Assembly (NCBI GenBank): GCA_025603075.1
Contig: MU626328.1
Span: 33,522-97,521, forward strand
Length of the DNA: 64,000 bases
Source: Neoconidiobolus thromboides FSU 785
Lineage: Eukaryota; Entomophthoromycota; Entomophthoromycetes; Entomophthorales; Neoconidiobolaceae
Reading direction: 5' to 3'
The notes below the pieces were generated by a model, which was not told where the DNA came from, did no database searches, and saw nothing but the letters and a program-made list of their open reading frames with translations. Position numbers and translations under genes: made by a program. Below, piece by piece: positions 23,817 to 36,505 of the stretch. Position 1 is the stretch's first letter, and each line of letters starts with the position of its first letter.

Positions 23817-24147
23817 TATAGGTTGACGTAACTTGATATTTTAACATATTAAATATCCCAAACAATTTTAATTATCAAATCCTGTATAACATGGTTCCTA
23901 CATTATCAGTATAGGTATCAAAATCAATAAAGATGATTCAAAAACTTATTGAACTACTTTGCTATTAAACATACAAATTTGCTAGTGTTCTTTTTAATTA
24001 ACTTAAGGTACTATAATTTAAAGATTACATCATAGTGACTATAAATATCGATTTTATCAGAACAAAAATTAAACTCCAAAATCAAAAATTCAGAAATCAA
24101 AAATTTATCTTTTCATTTGCAAAAAGCTTCTTTTTTTACTAAAAAGG
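23817..24147. other. Intergenic, upstream of PMT2
   Basis: AT-rich. Two adjacent AAATCAAAAATT-like words occur near 24078-24105. No gene seen. Confidence 0.4.
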
Positions 24148-27100
24148 ATGAATAATCAATTACAAAAGAGACGAACCGGTCAAAATACTACTGAGGATCA
24201 CCATACTAGTTTGGAATTGAATTATACTGGCGAAGATAAAGGAGATGTGGATTATGATTATGATAAAGTTAAATCGGAAGTAAAATTTAATGATAAGTTT
24301 TTAAAACCTGAACTTTCACTAAAGGAAGAGGATAACTTTAAATTCAGAAACAACAGAGTAAGCGTTTGTTTTATTGATCACAGAGAAATTTGAGTTCCTA
24401 AATGACAATACTAATATTGTTCTCATTTATTTAGTATGTTCAATTTTACATTAAAAATAAATTAAATATATGGTTAACAATATTGACATTATTATCCATG
24501 TTTACTCGTTATTATCGTATTGGAGCAGCAAATAAACCTATTTGGGATGAAGTAAAACTTTTATGAATTGAACAATTTTATAACATGACTAACAATTTAA
24601 CTTATGCAATCAGGTACATTTTGGCAAAGTAAGTTTATGTATAATATACAAAATAAAACCCATTAACAAATAACTTTAAAGTTTGGTTCTCATTATTTAC
24701 GAGGTACTTTTTACCATGATGTGCACCCGCCATTAGGTAAAATGCTAGTTGGCGTTGGAGGTAAAATTGCAGGTTATGATGGTACATTTAAATTTGAAGG
24801 TGGAAATTATCCAGAAGGTATGAATTATACGTTTATGAGATGGTTTCACGCCAACTTTGGCGTTGCTTTGGTTCCACTAAGTTTTCTTACTGCCAAGAAA
24901 TTGAATATGTCCGATAATGCAGCTCTATTAGCTGCATCGATGGTGTTATTTGGTAATTAAAATGAGAAAAGAGGCTTGCTAAAGATGTATATTAATGGCA
25001 TTTTTTTTAGATAATGGATTGACTGTTATTTCTAGATTTATTTTATTGGATTCTATGTTATTGTGTTTTATTGCTATGTCATTATACTATTTTGTTGCTT
25101 TTCATGCCTGTCAGAAAAAGTGAGTGAAATGGCTTTATTTATTTGGATTTAATGATTTAATAATTGTTCTTTAGTCCATTTACTAGAGACTGGTATTATA
25201 ATTTAATTATGTTGGGTATTTCTTTGGGTTTGGCGTCAAGGTATAGATATATATAAATTTGTATTATTTATAATATTAAGGATTTTATAGTGTTAAATGG
25301 ATTGGATTTTTTGCTGTGGCATTAGTCGGATTAGTAAGAGTTAATTTGAATTTAAATTAATAATGTAATAATTTATATTTAATAGTATACAATTGAAAGT
25401 TTATATCAATTATTAAGTGAACCTAATTTTAGTTGGGTAGGTTGCATTAAAATTGTATTATACTAATAATTATAATATTTAAATTCAATTTAATTATAGT
25501 ATGTTTATGCTAAACATTGGATAACTAGAGCATTTGGACTAATATTTATGCCCGTCTTTGTTTATTTATTATGTTTTAAAATTCACTTTAAAATCTTAAA
25601 TAATTCTGGACCTGGAGATGCTACTATGGATACTTTATTTCAAGCTAGATTAAATCGAAATGAATTATGGAAATCACCACCAGGTAATTAAGTTGTTTTA
25701 TAAATTAATTAAAATATTAAATTCAATATTATTCTATTGTAATTAGAATTAGTATTTATGGGTAATGCTACTATAAGATCAGGGAGTTTAGATGGTGGTT
25801 TATTACATAGTCATCCTCACAATTATCCAGAAGGCAGTAAAGAACAACAAATTACTTGCTATGGCCATAAAGATAGTAATAATGATTGGACAATCAAACA
25901 TGCTTTTGATGATCTATTTAACACAACGGAAAATAATGAAGTTACTGTTGATGCTAATACTATAAAAGTAAGCTATTTTTATATGTATTATATAATATGA
26001 ATACGTATATTAAATAAGTACTTAGGAAATTAATCCAAAGGTAGTCAGAAGTGGCAATTTAATTAAATTATACCATGTTGAAACAAAAAAAAACTTAAGA
26101 GTCCAAAAAGATCATGACGCTATTATAACTGGAAAAAGAGCATATGAAGTAAGTGCTTCAGGGGATGCAAAAACATTCAATAAATATGAGATATGGAAAA
26201 TAGAAATATATGATGATTTATTAGATTCAAATAAACCAGGTGTTATACAAACATTAAGTACTCGATTTCAACTAAGAAATCCAGAATTAGATTGCTTATT
26301 AGCTAAAGATTTTACAACTCTACCTGATTGGGGTTATTCCCAATCCGAAGTTTATTGTGTTAAAGATGGCAAATCTAAAAATGAAGAAACTTTATGGAAT
26401 ATTGAATCATTAAGTTATGAAGGATGTAAGTCAAAATAGCCAGTTTAAAATTTAATTCTAACTTTATTAAATATTATTCTATTTTATAGTACCCCCAGCT
26501 GAAAAAAGGAAATTACCTGAAACTTTTTATAGAGATTTTATAAGATTAAATAGAGCTATGTGGTCTACAAATAATGCCTTGACACCAGATGAAGATAAAT
26601 TCGATCATTTAACATCTCATGCTTTAGATTGGCCATTAATGAGAAGAGGAATCCGAATGTGTGGTTGGGGAGATAATGAAATTAAATTTTATATGTTAGG
26701 TAATCCATTAGTTTGGTGGGGTTCAACCTTTGGACTTTTGTTGTTTGTAGGACTTACTGGATATTATTGTATTAGAATGAAAAGAAATATTAAAGAATGG
26801 GTGAAAGGTAAGTGGAAGTTAGAAATTATTATTATTATTATTATTATAAAAAATATACATTAAATATTAATTTTTTATAGATGATTGGGAAAATTATATA
26901 TTTGCATTTAAAGCTATTGTAGGTGGATGGCTATTACAATATTTACCGTTTTTTTTAATGGGAAGAGTATTATATGTTCATCATTATTTTCCATCACTTT
27001 ATATAGCTTGTTTAGCATTACCATATACATTAGATTTATTAGTTCAAAACAAAACTAACAATTTTAAAAACAAGCTATTTTTTTCAATAATAATAATGAT

Positions 27101-27221
27101 TTGTCTCACTTTTATCTACTTTGCTCCAATGACTTTTGGAATGACATTTCCATCTGAAGAATTTAAATCTAGAAACTGGTTAAAAACTTGGCATCTTTTT
27201 GGAGCTAAAGAAGATGAATAA
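24148..27221 (+). CDS. PMT2: Dolichyl-phosphate-mannose:protein O-mannosyltransferase, PMT2 family
   Basis: ER multi-pass enzyme that moves mannose from dolichol phosphate to Ser/Thr of secretory proteins. I join 13 exons: 24148-24357, 24435-24551, 24614-24628, 24682-24952, 25011-25119, 25175-25240, 25291-25333, 25386-25436, 25500-25683, 25747-25967, 26026-26425, 26490-26807, 26881-27221. Phases agree and the product has 781 residues, a normal PMT length. Landmarks are FTRYYRIGAA followed by the catalytic WDE, HPPLGKMLVG, SRFILLDSMLL, the PMT2-type NSGPGDATM, MIR-domain repeats (LLHSHPHNYPEGS), and a C-terminal hydrophobic third with VHHYFPSLY. A 15-nt exon encodes VHFGK. The last intron contains an (ATT)n microsatellite. 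PMT2 usually pairs with a PMT1-type subunit, not seen here. Confidence 0.93.
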
Positions 27222-27337
27222 ATAAAATTAATGTTTAACATATTAAATATTGTTATAATAAAATAAACAATTTAAAATAAAATCAAAATTTTATAAAAAT
27301 ATACTTTCATTTAATAAAATTTAAAGTAATTTCAAAT

Positions 27338-28402
27338 TCAAGCTTCAATCTTTTCTGTTTCTAAAGCATCCTTATATAACTCAAGTAATTCCTTAATTTC
27401 ACTAGGTGAATAAATTTGATATTTAGGTTTACCATCTACTAATTTTAAAGTAGCAAATTCAACTAGATTCAAAGAAAAATCAAATTAATTTTTAGAACCA
27501 AAAGTAATTTCTAATAAAAAAAACTTACGAGTTTCTTCAGTTAAATTAGCAGTATCCATAGTTTTTGATAACACTTTAATTGTCATTTCTAATGCTTGAT
27601 CAATATTTAATTCTTCTTTGTATTCTTGCTTAAGAACGGACTGAGCAGATGAAAAATTAGCCCCAATACAAGTAGCTTTCCAACCCCCATAATTACCACT
27701 AGGATCACTATGATATAATTGAAATCCATGGGAATCATCATATCCAGCGTACAAAATGGAAACACCATATGGTCTTAAACCTAATTAAAAAATTAATTTA
27801 TTATTATTAATTTATTATTGAAATAAAAAAAGAAACTTAACTTACCACCAAATTGAGTATAAGCTTGTTTAGAATCAGATAACCTTTTTACTAATGATTC
27901 AATAGGTATATCCGTACCATAATTCATTAAATAAGATTGAGCATATTGACGTGCTGAATTTACTAGAATATTAGCATCACTGGTTAATCCAGCAACAGCA
28001 CAAACTATATTACTATACCATTTAAAAAAAATACATTAGTACCAATTAATTAATTATTCTCATTATTTTTTAACATAATATTGAAGAATAAATTTAGTTT
28101 TAAACTTACTCATTAATAATATATAATTTCTCAGTGGATTTATCCGTTTCTAATAAACTAGAAACTACTTTTTTTTCAGCTGCAATAACTACACCATCAC
28201 TAGCTAAAATTCCTAAACAAGTACCAGCATGAGAAATGGCTTCCATAGCATATTCTACTTGAAATAAACGACCTAGATGGGAAATAAAAAGAATTTCAAT
28301 TTTAATTTAATATGATTTTGATAATGACATCTTAATGATATAAAAAAGTAATTTACCTTCTGGCGAAAACATAGTGGTTCGAGAATCATATCGACGTGAC
28401 AT
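27338..28402 (-). CDS. PRE9: 20S proteasome alpha subunit, PSMA4/Pre9 (alpha3) type
   Basis: Structural alpha-ring subunit of the 20S proteasome. Five minus-strand exons, 28357-28402, 28110-28272, 27846-28012, 27529-27780 and 27338-27462, give 250 residues in consistent phase. The start [16 protein letters not shown] and the next segment [20 protein letters not shown] carry the alpha signature that forms the gating tails. [16 protein letters not shown] and [18 protein letters not shown] are typical of the PSMA4 branch. The C-terminus is Glu/Lys-rich but shorter than in animals. Its 3' end lies about 115 bp from the PMT2 3' end, in convergent arrangement. Confidence 0.93.
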
Positions 28403-28786
28403 TTTGAATAAATTTGTTGTTTATATTGAAATTGAATATGAGTTTTGAGGTTTACTAGAAAAGTAAAAATAATATTAAGAAATTGTATAGTTATTTTAGA
28501 GAAAGCTGAGTAAAGGAATTTGGAATATGACGTTGTCACTCAAGATCAAAATTTAATGATTGACCAATAAGCTGAAGTTAACATTTTTTATTAAAAAATG
28601 TTGGATTGATCCAAAATATCAAGAATATAATGATAATTGATGCTATTTTGAATATTAATATAATAAAATATTTTATTTTTGTTTTTATTTTATTTTATTT
28701 TGATCATTTTAAATAAAAAGCTTGTTTATCTATTTAATTAATTGATTAAAAATCTTCAATAATAAACGTATTTAAATTTCATATAT
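28403..28786. other. Intergenic between proteasome gene and MITE copy 11
   Basis: Promoter side of the proteasome gene. It has a (TTTTA)n-like tract near 28672-28700. No PACE-like hexamer was identified by eye. Confidence 0.4.
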
Positions 28787-28883
28787 GGAGATGTTTTTTT
28801 AGTTTCATTACTTTTCTATTTTTTAAGGACTATTTGAGTAGAAAGATTGTTAGTAAAATTTTTAAACGAAAAAACATATCCTT
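28787..28883 (+). repeat. MITE-like element, copy 11
   Basis: 97 bp, orientation A: GGAGATGTTTTTTTAG, TTTAAGGACTATTTGAGTAG, TTAGTAAAATTTTTAAAC, ending ACATATCCTT. Flanked on both sides by ATAT. It sits about 70 bp upstream of the next gene's ATG, inside its probable promoter. Confidence 0.72.
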
Positions 28884-28954
28884 ATATTTAAAAAAATACA
28901 TAGCTCTTTTTAATTACGATTTTAGCTTGTTTTTATCATTTTTTATACTCTAAA

Positions 28955-30879
28955 ATGGATCTCAATAATCCATTATTATTACAACTTATTGAATTATTAA
29001 ATCAAATTGAATTAAATCAACAAACAAAATTAGATACTGATAAATTAAAGTGTTACAATAGATATCATGAAGATATTAAAAAAGGTTTGAAAGTAATATT
29101 TACGATAAGGCTAATAAATAATATTTAATAATTTAGAATTAATAATAAAAAAACAAAAATCAGTTGAAGAAGAATTAATTTTATTTATATTAAACAATAA
29201 ATTATATGAAACAGAGGAATTGGAGGTTATGCTCATGGTATGTTATGTTACTATTAATAGTATTTGAGATTATTTAAAGTTCATTATTTTTTTAATAGGA
29301 TAATTTATCGTTGATATTAGTTATATTAAAAATGGAATTAAACTTAGTCATTAATCACATAAATTATTGTAATGTATTATATTTACTTTGTTACATTAAA
29401 AATGAAAAGAATGAAAGTAAGTTAAATTACTGATTTATTCTATATTAAATAATAATACATTATTTTTGTTTATTTTATTATAGAAATATTTAAAAAAAAG
29501 ATTATAACATATTTAATTGATTTACTACTTCAAAAAAGTAATAATCCTTATCAACGACAATTTGGAATAATAACATTAATATTTATGTATCAATGTAATT
29601 CTTCATTTTTAAAAGAATATGTAGATAATGAATTTATTATTCAACTTAAAAAAGTAAATTATTAATTTAATAGTTTAATAATTTAATATTAATTAGACTG
29701 TTTTTATATAGATTTACAAACAAGAAGAAGGATTAATAGAATTGAAGCAATTAATTATAGATTTTGGTAGAATGTCAGAATATATTGAGTTTTATACAGA
29801 TTCAACCGGTATGAAAGTAATAGATTATTTAGACGTTTTAAATAAATTAATTATAAATAATAACAATTCATTATTTTTAACAAATGATATTAAAAAGGTA
29901 TAATTAATGATATTTCAAATTCCAATTATTGTTTATGTTTAATTCAATAGTTTATTAAAAAAATAAATGAAGATCAATATAAAAATAGAATATATGAATG
30001 GATAATATTTATGTAATAATCTAACATATTCAAATTATAATATATTAATTATAATATATATATATATTATTAGGATGAAATTAAAATTAATAGAATTTCC
30101 AGGATTGTATGAAAATACTTGGTTTCAATTGAAAACTATGATGAAGTCAACGGAGTTAAAGGTAAGTTATAATTTATTATAAGTTTATTTATGATAGTCA
30201 AATTTATATTTACATTAATTGTAGTCAATTAATATTAATGAAGAATATATTCAACCCTTTCAATCTATTTATAGCCATTTTTTATATTGGTTAGAACAAT
30301 GTGAAGAGTGGAATTTCAATGAAAAACAAAAGTTTATTAATGATAAAGTAAAAACTTATCTCTCAATATCTTATTAATTATTTTGTTAATTATTTTATTA
30401 AAGCTATTGAATTTGAACCAAAAGTCCATTATTATTCCTAAAAATAGATTTTTGAAAGATAAAGATAATATTGAATTAGCTGCTTTTTTGTTACCTGTAG
30501 AGTAAGTTGATTATATAATCTAATTTTTTATTTATTTAAATATTAATTAACATTAGTCTAGGAATAAGATTTTTTCTTTGTTATATTGATGGACTAATAG
30601 AATTATATAATGAAAATGATAAAGAGATTAGAGTAAATTTAGAATTATTATATTATAATTTAGATGTAATGTTTAATAAAAACTAATATTTAGAATTTAT
30701 TACTTGAAAGTATAAAAAAATTAATAATATTGGAAAAAAGATATAATGAATTATTAATACTTTGTATAACAAGTATTAAATCCAAAGACAAATCAAATAA
30801 ATTTTACATTGATTATAATGCAATGAAGAAAAATATTGAAAATAATCAAAAAGAACCAGTTTTTACTATTGAAAAATAA
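28955..30879 (+). CDS. Unrecognised helical protein, 11 exons
   Basis: I join 28955-29084, 29137-29237, 29299-29416, 29484-29653, 29712-29897, 29951-30012, 30074-30161, 30225-30347, 30404-30501, 30557-30665 and 30694-30879. All phases agree and the product is 456 residues, which argues for a real conserved gene. The first donor (GTTTGA) is atypical. The protein is Leu/Ile/Asn/Lys-rich and almost certainly all-helical, with runs such as LLLQLIELLNQIEL and YQRQFGIITLIFMYQ that resemble ARM/HEAT-like packing. No motif allows a family name. It converges on SEN54, with only 73 bp between stop codons. Confidence 0.6.
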
Positions 30880-30952
30880 AATCAGTTCATTTGTATTATT
30901 TAAAATTAGAAACTTAAAATCAATATTTGATTTTATTAATTATTTAATTTTA

Positions 30953-32032
30953 CTACTCTAAGTAATTTTTAATATCTAATATTTTTTGATAAGTATTATT
31001 ATTAGAATCTAATTCTAAAAATGTAATATTAGTTTGATCTACAATTGCAATTAATACAGGTATTGAATTAAATTGTTCATTTAATAATGAAATATTAGAC
31101 AAGTTAAATGTATTGTCTTCTATTCTGTAATTAATAATATATATTATTATTGTTATATATTAGTATCATTATTTAAATAATCAATTAATTTAATTACCTA
31201 ACAATAATTAAATATTTATAACATTCACCTGGATTTTTTGATTTAAATTGATGATTGGGTTGCCATAGTTGATATTGAGGTAAATGATTAAAATTAGTTA
31301 ATTTATAATTAGGAGTTATGTCTATTGTATTATTTAGTTTTAAATTATTATAAATTCTATCTATAAATATTAATATTATTAATCTATTTTTATATATTAT
31401 ATATTATATATTATTATAATTTACCAAATCCGATTAATTTTGATGCTGGTATTAATTGATTTTTGATCACTGTTAATTTCTCTTCTCTATCTATTGAATT
31501 TTTCAATATATTTATTTTATTTGTATGATCTATATCAAATATTAATAAATAAAAACTCAATAATTTATGATATCTATAATCTATTACCACTTCTAATTAA
31601 TATATATCCTAGTCTTTTTAAATGACTATAAACCTAAATAAAATATTAATTTAACTACTTAGCATATACATATTTGATTTCATTTTCAATTTCACTTTAA
31701 ATTCTATTTACCTGATAAATGTGTAACTCTAATCCTTCATTCAAAATAGTAACATAAACATCTTTTAATTCCATTTCCTTTATCTCCTCCTCATTTATTC
31801 TCATAATAATCTCTTTATCTATCAGTCCATCCCATTCCTTAATATTTTTAAAAACAAGCATTGCTCCACGATCACATAAAAATAAGACTTCTTCTGGATA
31901 TAAATAATACTGTTGTTTTTTATAAAAACCCATTCCAGTCATATAATTCCCTTTCTTTTTAATTACCAAAGCTAAATTGAGGGTAGAATTCCAAATACTA
32001 ATACTCTTATTATTGAGATGACATACTGACAT
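30953..32032 (-). CDS. SEN54: tRNA-splicing endonuclease subunit Sen54
   Basis: Structural subunit of the heterotetrameric tRNA intron endonuclease. Five minus-strand exons, 31712-32032, 31588-31633, 31425-31529, 31198-31360 and 30953-31124, give 268 residues with matching phases. The N-terminal domain shows YYLYPEEVLFLCDRGAM, the conserved Sen54 PEE block, and exon 2 gives VYSHLKRLGYILIRS, the second family hallmark. The C-terminal part (PVLIAIVDQTNITFLELD) fits the endonuclease-like fold that packs against Sen2. The protein is short compared with yeast Sen54 because the linker between the two parts is compact. The cell presumably has introns in some tRNAs, though neither tRNA here has one. 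Confidence 0.8.
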
Positions 32033-32484
32033 TTTTTTATTTTTAAAAAGTGAAATTGAATTTTAAACTTAATTTAGTAATTTTGATAGAAATTTTCAAC
32101 TCATTAGTTCAAAGTCCGGTTACATCCTAAAAATAAGTACTTTATTCTTAATATTTTTAAAATAAGTTGATTTATAAATATATAACATTATTATTCTTAT
32201 TATTCTTTGAGTTATTATCCCTTCAAAACATTATTTGCTACTATAAAATTGTCCATTAAGTACTTATATAGAACATATGGAAAATTGAATTTTATTTCAA
32301 CCATTGAAATTACCCCTAATTTTATTGGCTTATCTTTAATGAAACCCAATAAATTGAGCATTTTAGAAAGTATTAAGATTTGAGATTTCAAACGTAATAG
32401 CAAAAAACTAATAATAAAGTTTTTTTTATTAATATTGAATTTTTTTATCCGTTTTAGTAATTAAATTAACGTAGCATTACAAGC
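32033..32484. other. Divergent intergenic region between SEN54 and HOOK
   Basis: About 450 bp, AT-rich, shared upstream region of two divergent genes. A 62-codon minus-strand frame at 32215-32403 is not supported. Confidence 0.4.
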
Positions 32485-35400
32485 ATGTACGCTAATTCAC
32501 TTACTTCCAATTCTATGAATACTCAAGCTTTAGCAGAAGCTTATATAACTTTAGTAAGATATATATTATTATAAATTTAATGTTAAATAGTTTAAATATT
32601 AATATAAATAACATTATAGATCAATAGAATACCAGGTTTTGAAAATGAACTTAATGAGTTTTATGATTTAAGTGATGGTCATATCTTTTCCCGGTTATTA
32701 GTAGAAATGTAAGTTAATCTATTTTATAAATAAATTCGATTTAGAACCTTTCTTTCATAAACTAATTTCCCTTTTAGTGATAAAACCTCATTTAAACGTA
32801 TTGATAAAGTCAAGGATACGTTTTGGATACAAAAAGTGAATAATTTAAAAAAAATTCATTCTTGGTTATCTATTTTTGTAGAAAAACATCAAGAAAGATT
32901 AAAAAATTTCAGTTTGAATCCGATTGATTTACATTCTATTGCTAGAGAAAAACAGATTACAGATTTGGTCCGATTCTGTCAAGCTATTTTTTATGTCCTA
33001 TTCTTTTTTAGTGAAAATTGTCCGGGACTTAAATTGGAGTTTGTAACGAGTAATTTACCCAAGAGTTATCAGGATCTTATTGCTAGAGCTACAAATGAGG
33101 TAAAGAGATAATTGATAGCTATGATTCTATATTGAGTTAATATTTTTAGATTACACATAATAATAATAATAATGCTAACAAGTAAGATTAGTGTAATTTT
33201 TTTTTTTCAAAAAAATTAAATGATTTATCTCTTAGTGTTCAAAATGTGAATCCAAAAAGCCCATTTAATAATGGAGGCTCTAACAAGCAAATTGAAGCTA
33301 TCAAATTAGATTATGAAAAAGAAATTGAAGAATTAAAAAAAGGGTATGATCGATATTTTGAAGAAGTTCAATTTTTAAAAAATACTTTGGTAATTAAAAT
33401 ATTAACTAAAAAGCAATTTAGTTTTTTTGTATTGATTCTATTTTGGTTGAATTTAGGATGAAACTCAAACTGAATGTAAAAGTTTAAAACAAAAATTAAA
33501 TGATTATGAAGCTAGTTTACTAAAAGCGGGTGAAAATTCAAAAACAGAACATATCTTAAAGCAAGAAATTGACGAACTAAGAGCTAGTCTGTAAATATTA
33601 TTATCATTATTTTATATCATATTAATAACTTTAAATAGTACGTTTGCAGAACAAAAACGTCATGAAGCAGAGATGACAATATCACGACAAAATGCGGATA
33701 TGGCCGAACAAAGTCGACAAGTAATTTTTTTTAATTGATTTTTTTTAATTAATTTTTTTTAAAACTAAAAATTCATCAAATTTTAATTAGATCCATACAC
33801 TTAACGAAAAAGCACAATTAGCTGATCAATTAAATGAAGAACGTCGAGAACATCGATTACTCAAAGATAAACTTCAACGTGTTGAAAATACCAATGAAAA
33901 ATATAAAAAAAGTTTTGAAGAATTGGTAGATTATAAAAAAAGATTTAAAGTAAATTTAAAATTAATTTAAATAAGATAAAAATAAAATCACTAACTAAAT
34001 TACTTTTGTTTATATCGTTTAGAGTATTAAAGAAGAAAACCTTATGTTATTAGAAGATAAAACTAAATTACAACGAGATGTTGAAAAATTAACCGAATTC
34101 AAGGTCATGAGTGAAACTTATAAAGAACAAGTATTAAATATGGATTCTAGAATCAATACATTAAATTTAGAAAATGAAAGAAATCAATTCGAAACTCGAA
34201 ATTTAAAGGAAAATATTCGTATTTTAGAAATGGAAAGAGATCGATATCAAGAAGAAGCAATGAATTTTGAATCCAAATTAAAAGATATTGAATTAGGTAA
34301 TTGTAAAACAAAGAGTTTGGATATATAATAGATGTTAATAAATTGAAATTCTTTTCAGGTATTACTAATTCAGGGGATAATTCATTACCTTCTGGCGGCA
34401 TCTCCTTAGACGAAGCTGAAGCTGAAGATTTGTAAGTTTCTTTTTGATAACAAAATTATTGAAATTTAAATTAATTTTCTATTTAAAAAAAAATAGAAAA
34501 TCTAAAGTACTTAAACTTGAACAAGAACTTACCGCTATGCGTAACGGAACTCGAGAATCAGGTTCTACACAAAGAATTATCATATTAGAAAATATGCTTG
34601 AAGATGCTAAAAAAGCTAGAAATAAAGTTGAAGAGGTAAGATTAATCTTATTAATACTAATGTAAAATGATAGATATATTGATCTTTATTTATTTAGGAA
34701 CTCATGGAATCGCATCGTAAAAATTTATTATTAGAAGAAGAATTGAAACGGTTAAATCCTTCTGAAGGTGGAGATAAACTGAGGTAGTTTTTTGAGTTAA
34801 AATAGAAAGTTAAGTATTTTAATCTTTTTTTAGTTATGATCTTTCGTTAAATCTTCGACTTCGATTATCAGAAGCAGAAGAAGAAGCTTCTAAATTAAAA
34901 CGTAAATTAGCAGAAACTGAAATTGCTTTAGAACAGGCAAATAATGAGCTATTAATTGCTAAAACAGATTGTAAGATTTGTACTTTAAATATCAATTTAT
35001 TTATCTAAATTATTCTTCTAGTAAGTATGGTCGGTAAAGACCAACTTGAAGCGATTGAATTAGTAAAACAAGAGACTACAAAATTGAATGAAAAATTTAT
35101 CAGTGAAAAACAAGAAATTAGTGAAAAATGCGAAAAACTTGAAGAAGAAGCAAGGAAACAAATGCAATTTGTTAATCAATTGTTAATGGATAAAGATAGT
35201 TTAAAAACCCAAAGTTTGCAACAAAAAGACATGTTATTAGAAAATGAAAAAACAATTGGCCAATTGAAAGCTACTTTAACTACTTTAGAAAATCAAGGAC
35301 CTACTGGGGCGGATAAAGATGAATTATCTAAAGTTAAAGAAATGTTGGTGGCGGAAACTAATCGTAATATGGAACTTAGGGAGGAAAATGTTAGGTTAAA

Positions 35401-35924
35401 GGGATTGGAAGAAAATTTAAATTTAAAGATTTCACTTCTTACAGAAGTATGTTTTTAGCTATTTTTGTTTATTTATTTAAAATTCATGTTTTTTTTAGCA
35501 AATCAAATCGTCTGAAAGACAAGCTAAAGATACTTCCCATGCTGGACAAGTAACTAATTATATTATCTTTAGTTAAATAATGATGTTAATTTTTAAATTA
35601 GGAAATGTTTGGAGAAGCATTATCTTCCCTTAAATCTGATCTTCGATCCAAAGAAGAAGAATTGGAGAAGTTAAAAGTAAGTGATAGAAATAAGTTTATA
35701 AAAAAAAGAAACTAAAGTTTGATTTTTTTTAGCACCAACTTTTAGAAACTCAAAAACAACATCGATTAGAAGCCACTTTTATGTCCTCTGCATGGCATGA
35801 TCTTGGATTAAGAGTAATTAGGGATCGTAGTACAGTCAATAACAGCTCTAATAATCGACAACCAACGAATTCTTGGTTAGCAGTTCAAAGAAATAATTTA
35901 AATGTTCAATTGAAACGTCGTTAA
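32485..35924 (+). CDS. HOOK-family microtubule/dynein adaptor
   Basis: HOOK proteins link cargo such as early endosomes to dynein. I join 17 exons: 32485-32553, 32620-32708, 32778-33099, 33150-33181, 33236-33389, 33457-33590, 33639-33720, 33791-33949, 34023-34296, 34359-34431, 34497-34635, 34698-34783, 34834-34970, 35022-35446, 35499-35549, 35602-35676, 35733-35924. The 830-residue product is in frame throughout. The first ~160 residues resemble the CH-like HOOK domain (YDLSDGHIFSRLL; VNNLKKIHSWLSIF). A 32-nt exon encodes an Asn run. The rest is almost continuous coiled coil, interrupted by a short acidic linker near exon 10. The end (SAWHDLGLRV) resembles the cargo-binding tail of fungal Hook. 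Identification rests on domain order rather than a single motif. Confidence 0.75.
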
Positions 35925-36412
35925 GAATTTAGCCCACTCTCTCTATTTTTTGTCTGTTTTTTTTTCAATCGCATTATGAGTTTTTAAATACTATGGGTTT
36001 ATATAAAGTATTTTTTTTAATACTTGAACACTTCTTTTTGAAGTTTATGGTTTTTTAAAGTAGAATTTATTTTTGAGATTATTATTAAAAACTTTGCTTT
36101 TGGTTAGTTGAAGATTAAATCTTCTAGATTTAATTGAATACAAGTTATAAAAGTTGATTTTAAATTAACTTCAATACAATCCAACATTTTTATAAAGAAT
36201 CTTATTACACTGAATTTTTAAATATTTTAAATTATCTAATGAAATCATTACAAAGGCCAATAAGTAGCTTGGATTGAACATTATTTATTAATAAAGATAA
36301 TAAATTAAAAGTCAAATGTTTAAATAGCAAATACTGTTATTATATAAGTATAGTATAAATATTAATTAAATTTAAATCTTAATCTCAACCTTAGTGTCAA
36401 CCTTAAGTATAA
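35925..36412. other. Intergenic, downstream of HOOK
   Basis: AT-rich; no gene seen. Confidence 0.4.
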
Positions 36413-36505
36413 GGGGATGTATTTTTTTAAAAATTTCACTAGCAATCTTTGCTCGAATAGTACTTAAAAAATGGAAAAAGTGATAAAACCAAAAGAAACA
36501 TCCCC
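36413..36505 (-). repeat. MITE-like element, copy 12
   Basis: 93 bp, orientation B: GGGGATGTATTTTTTTAAAA to AAACATCCCC, with TCACTAGCAATCTTTGC. Flanked on both sides by ATAA, a clean 4-bp duplication that is not self-complementary. This makes it one of the best insertion signatures of the family. Confidence 0.8.
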
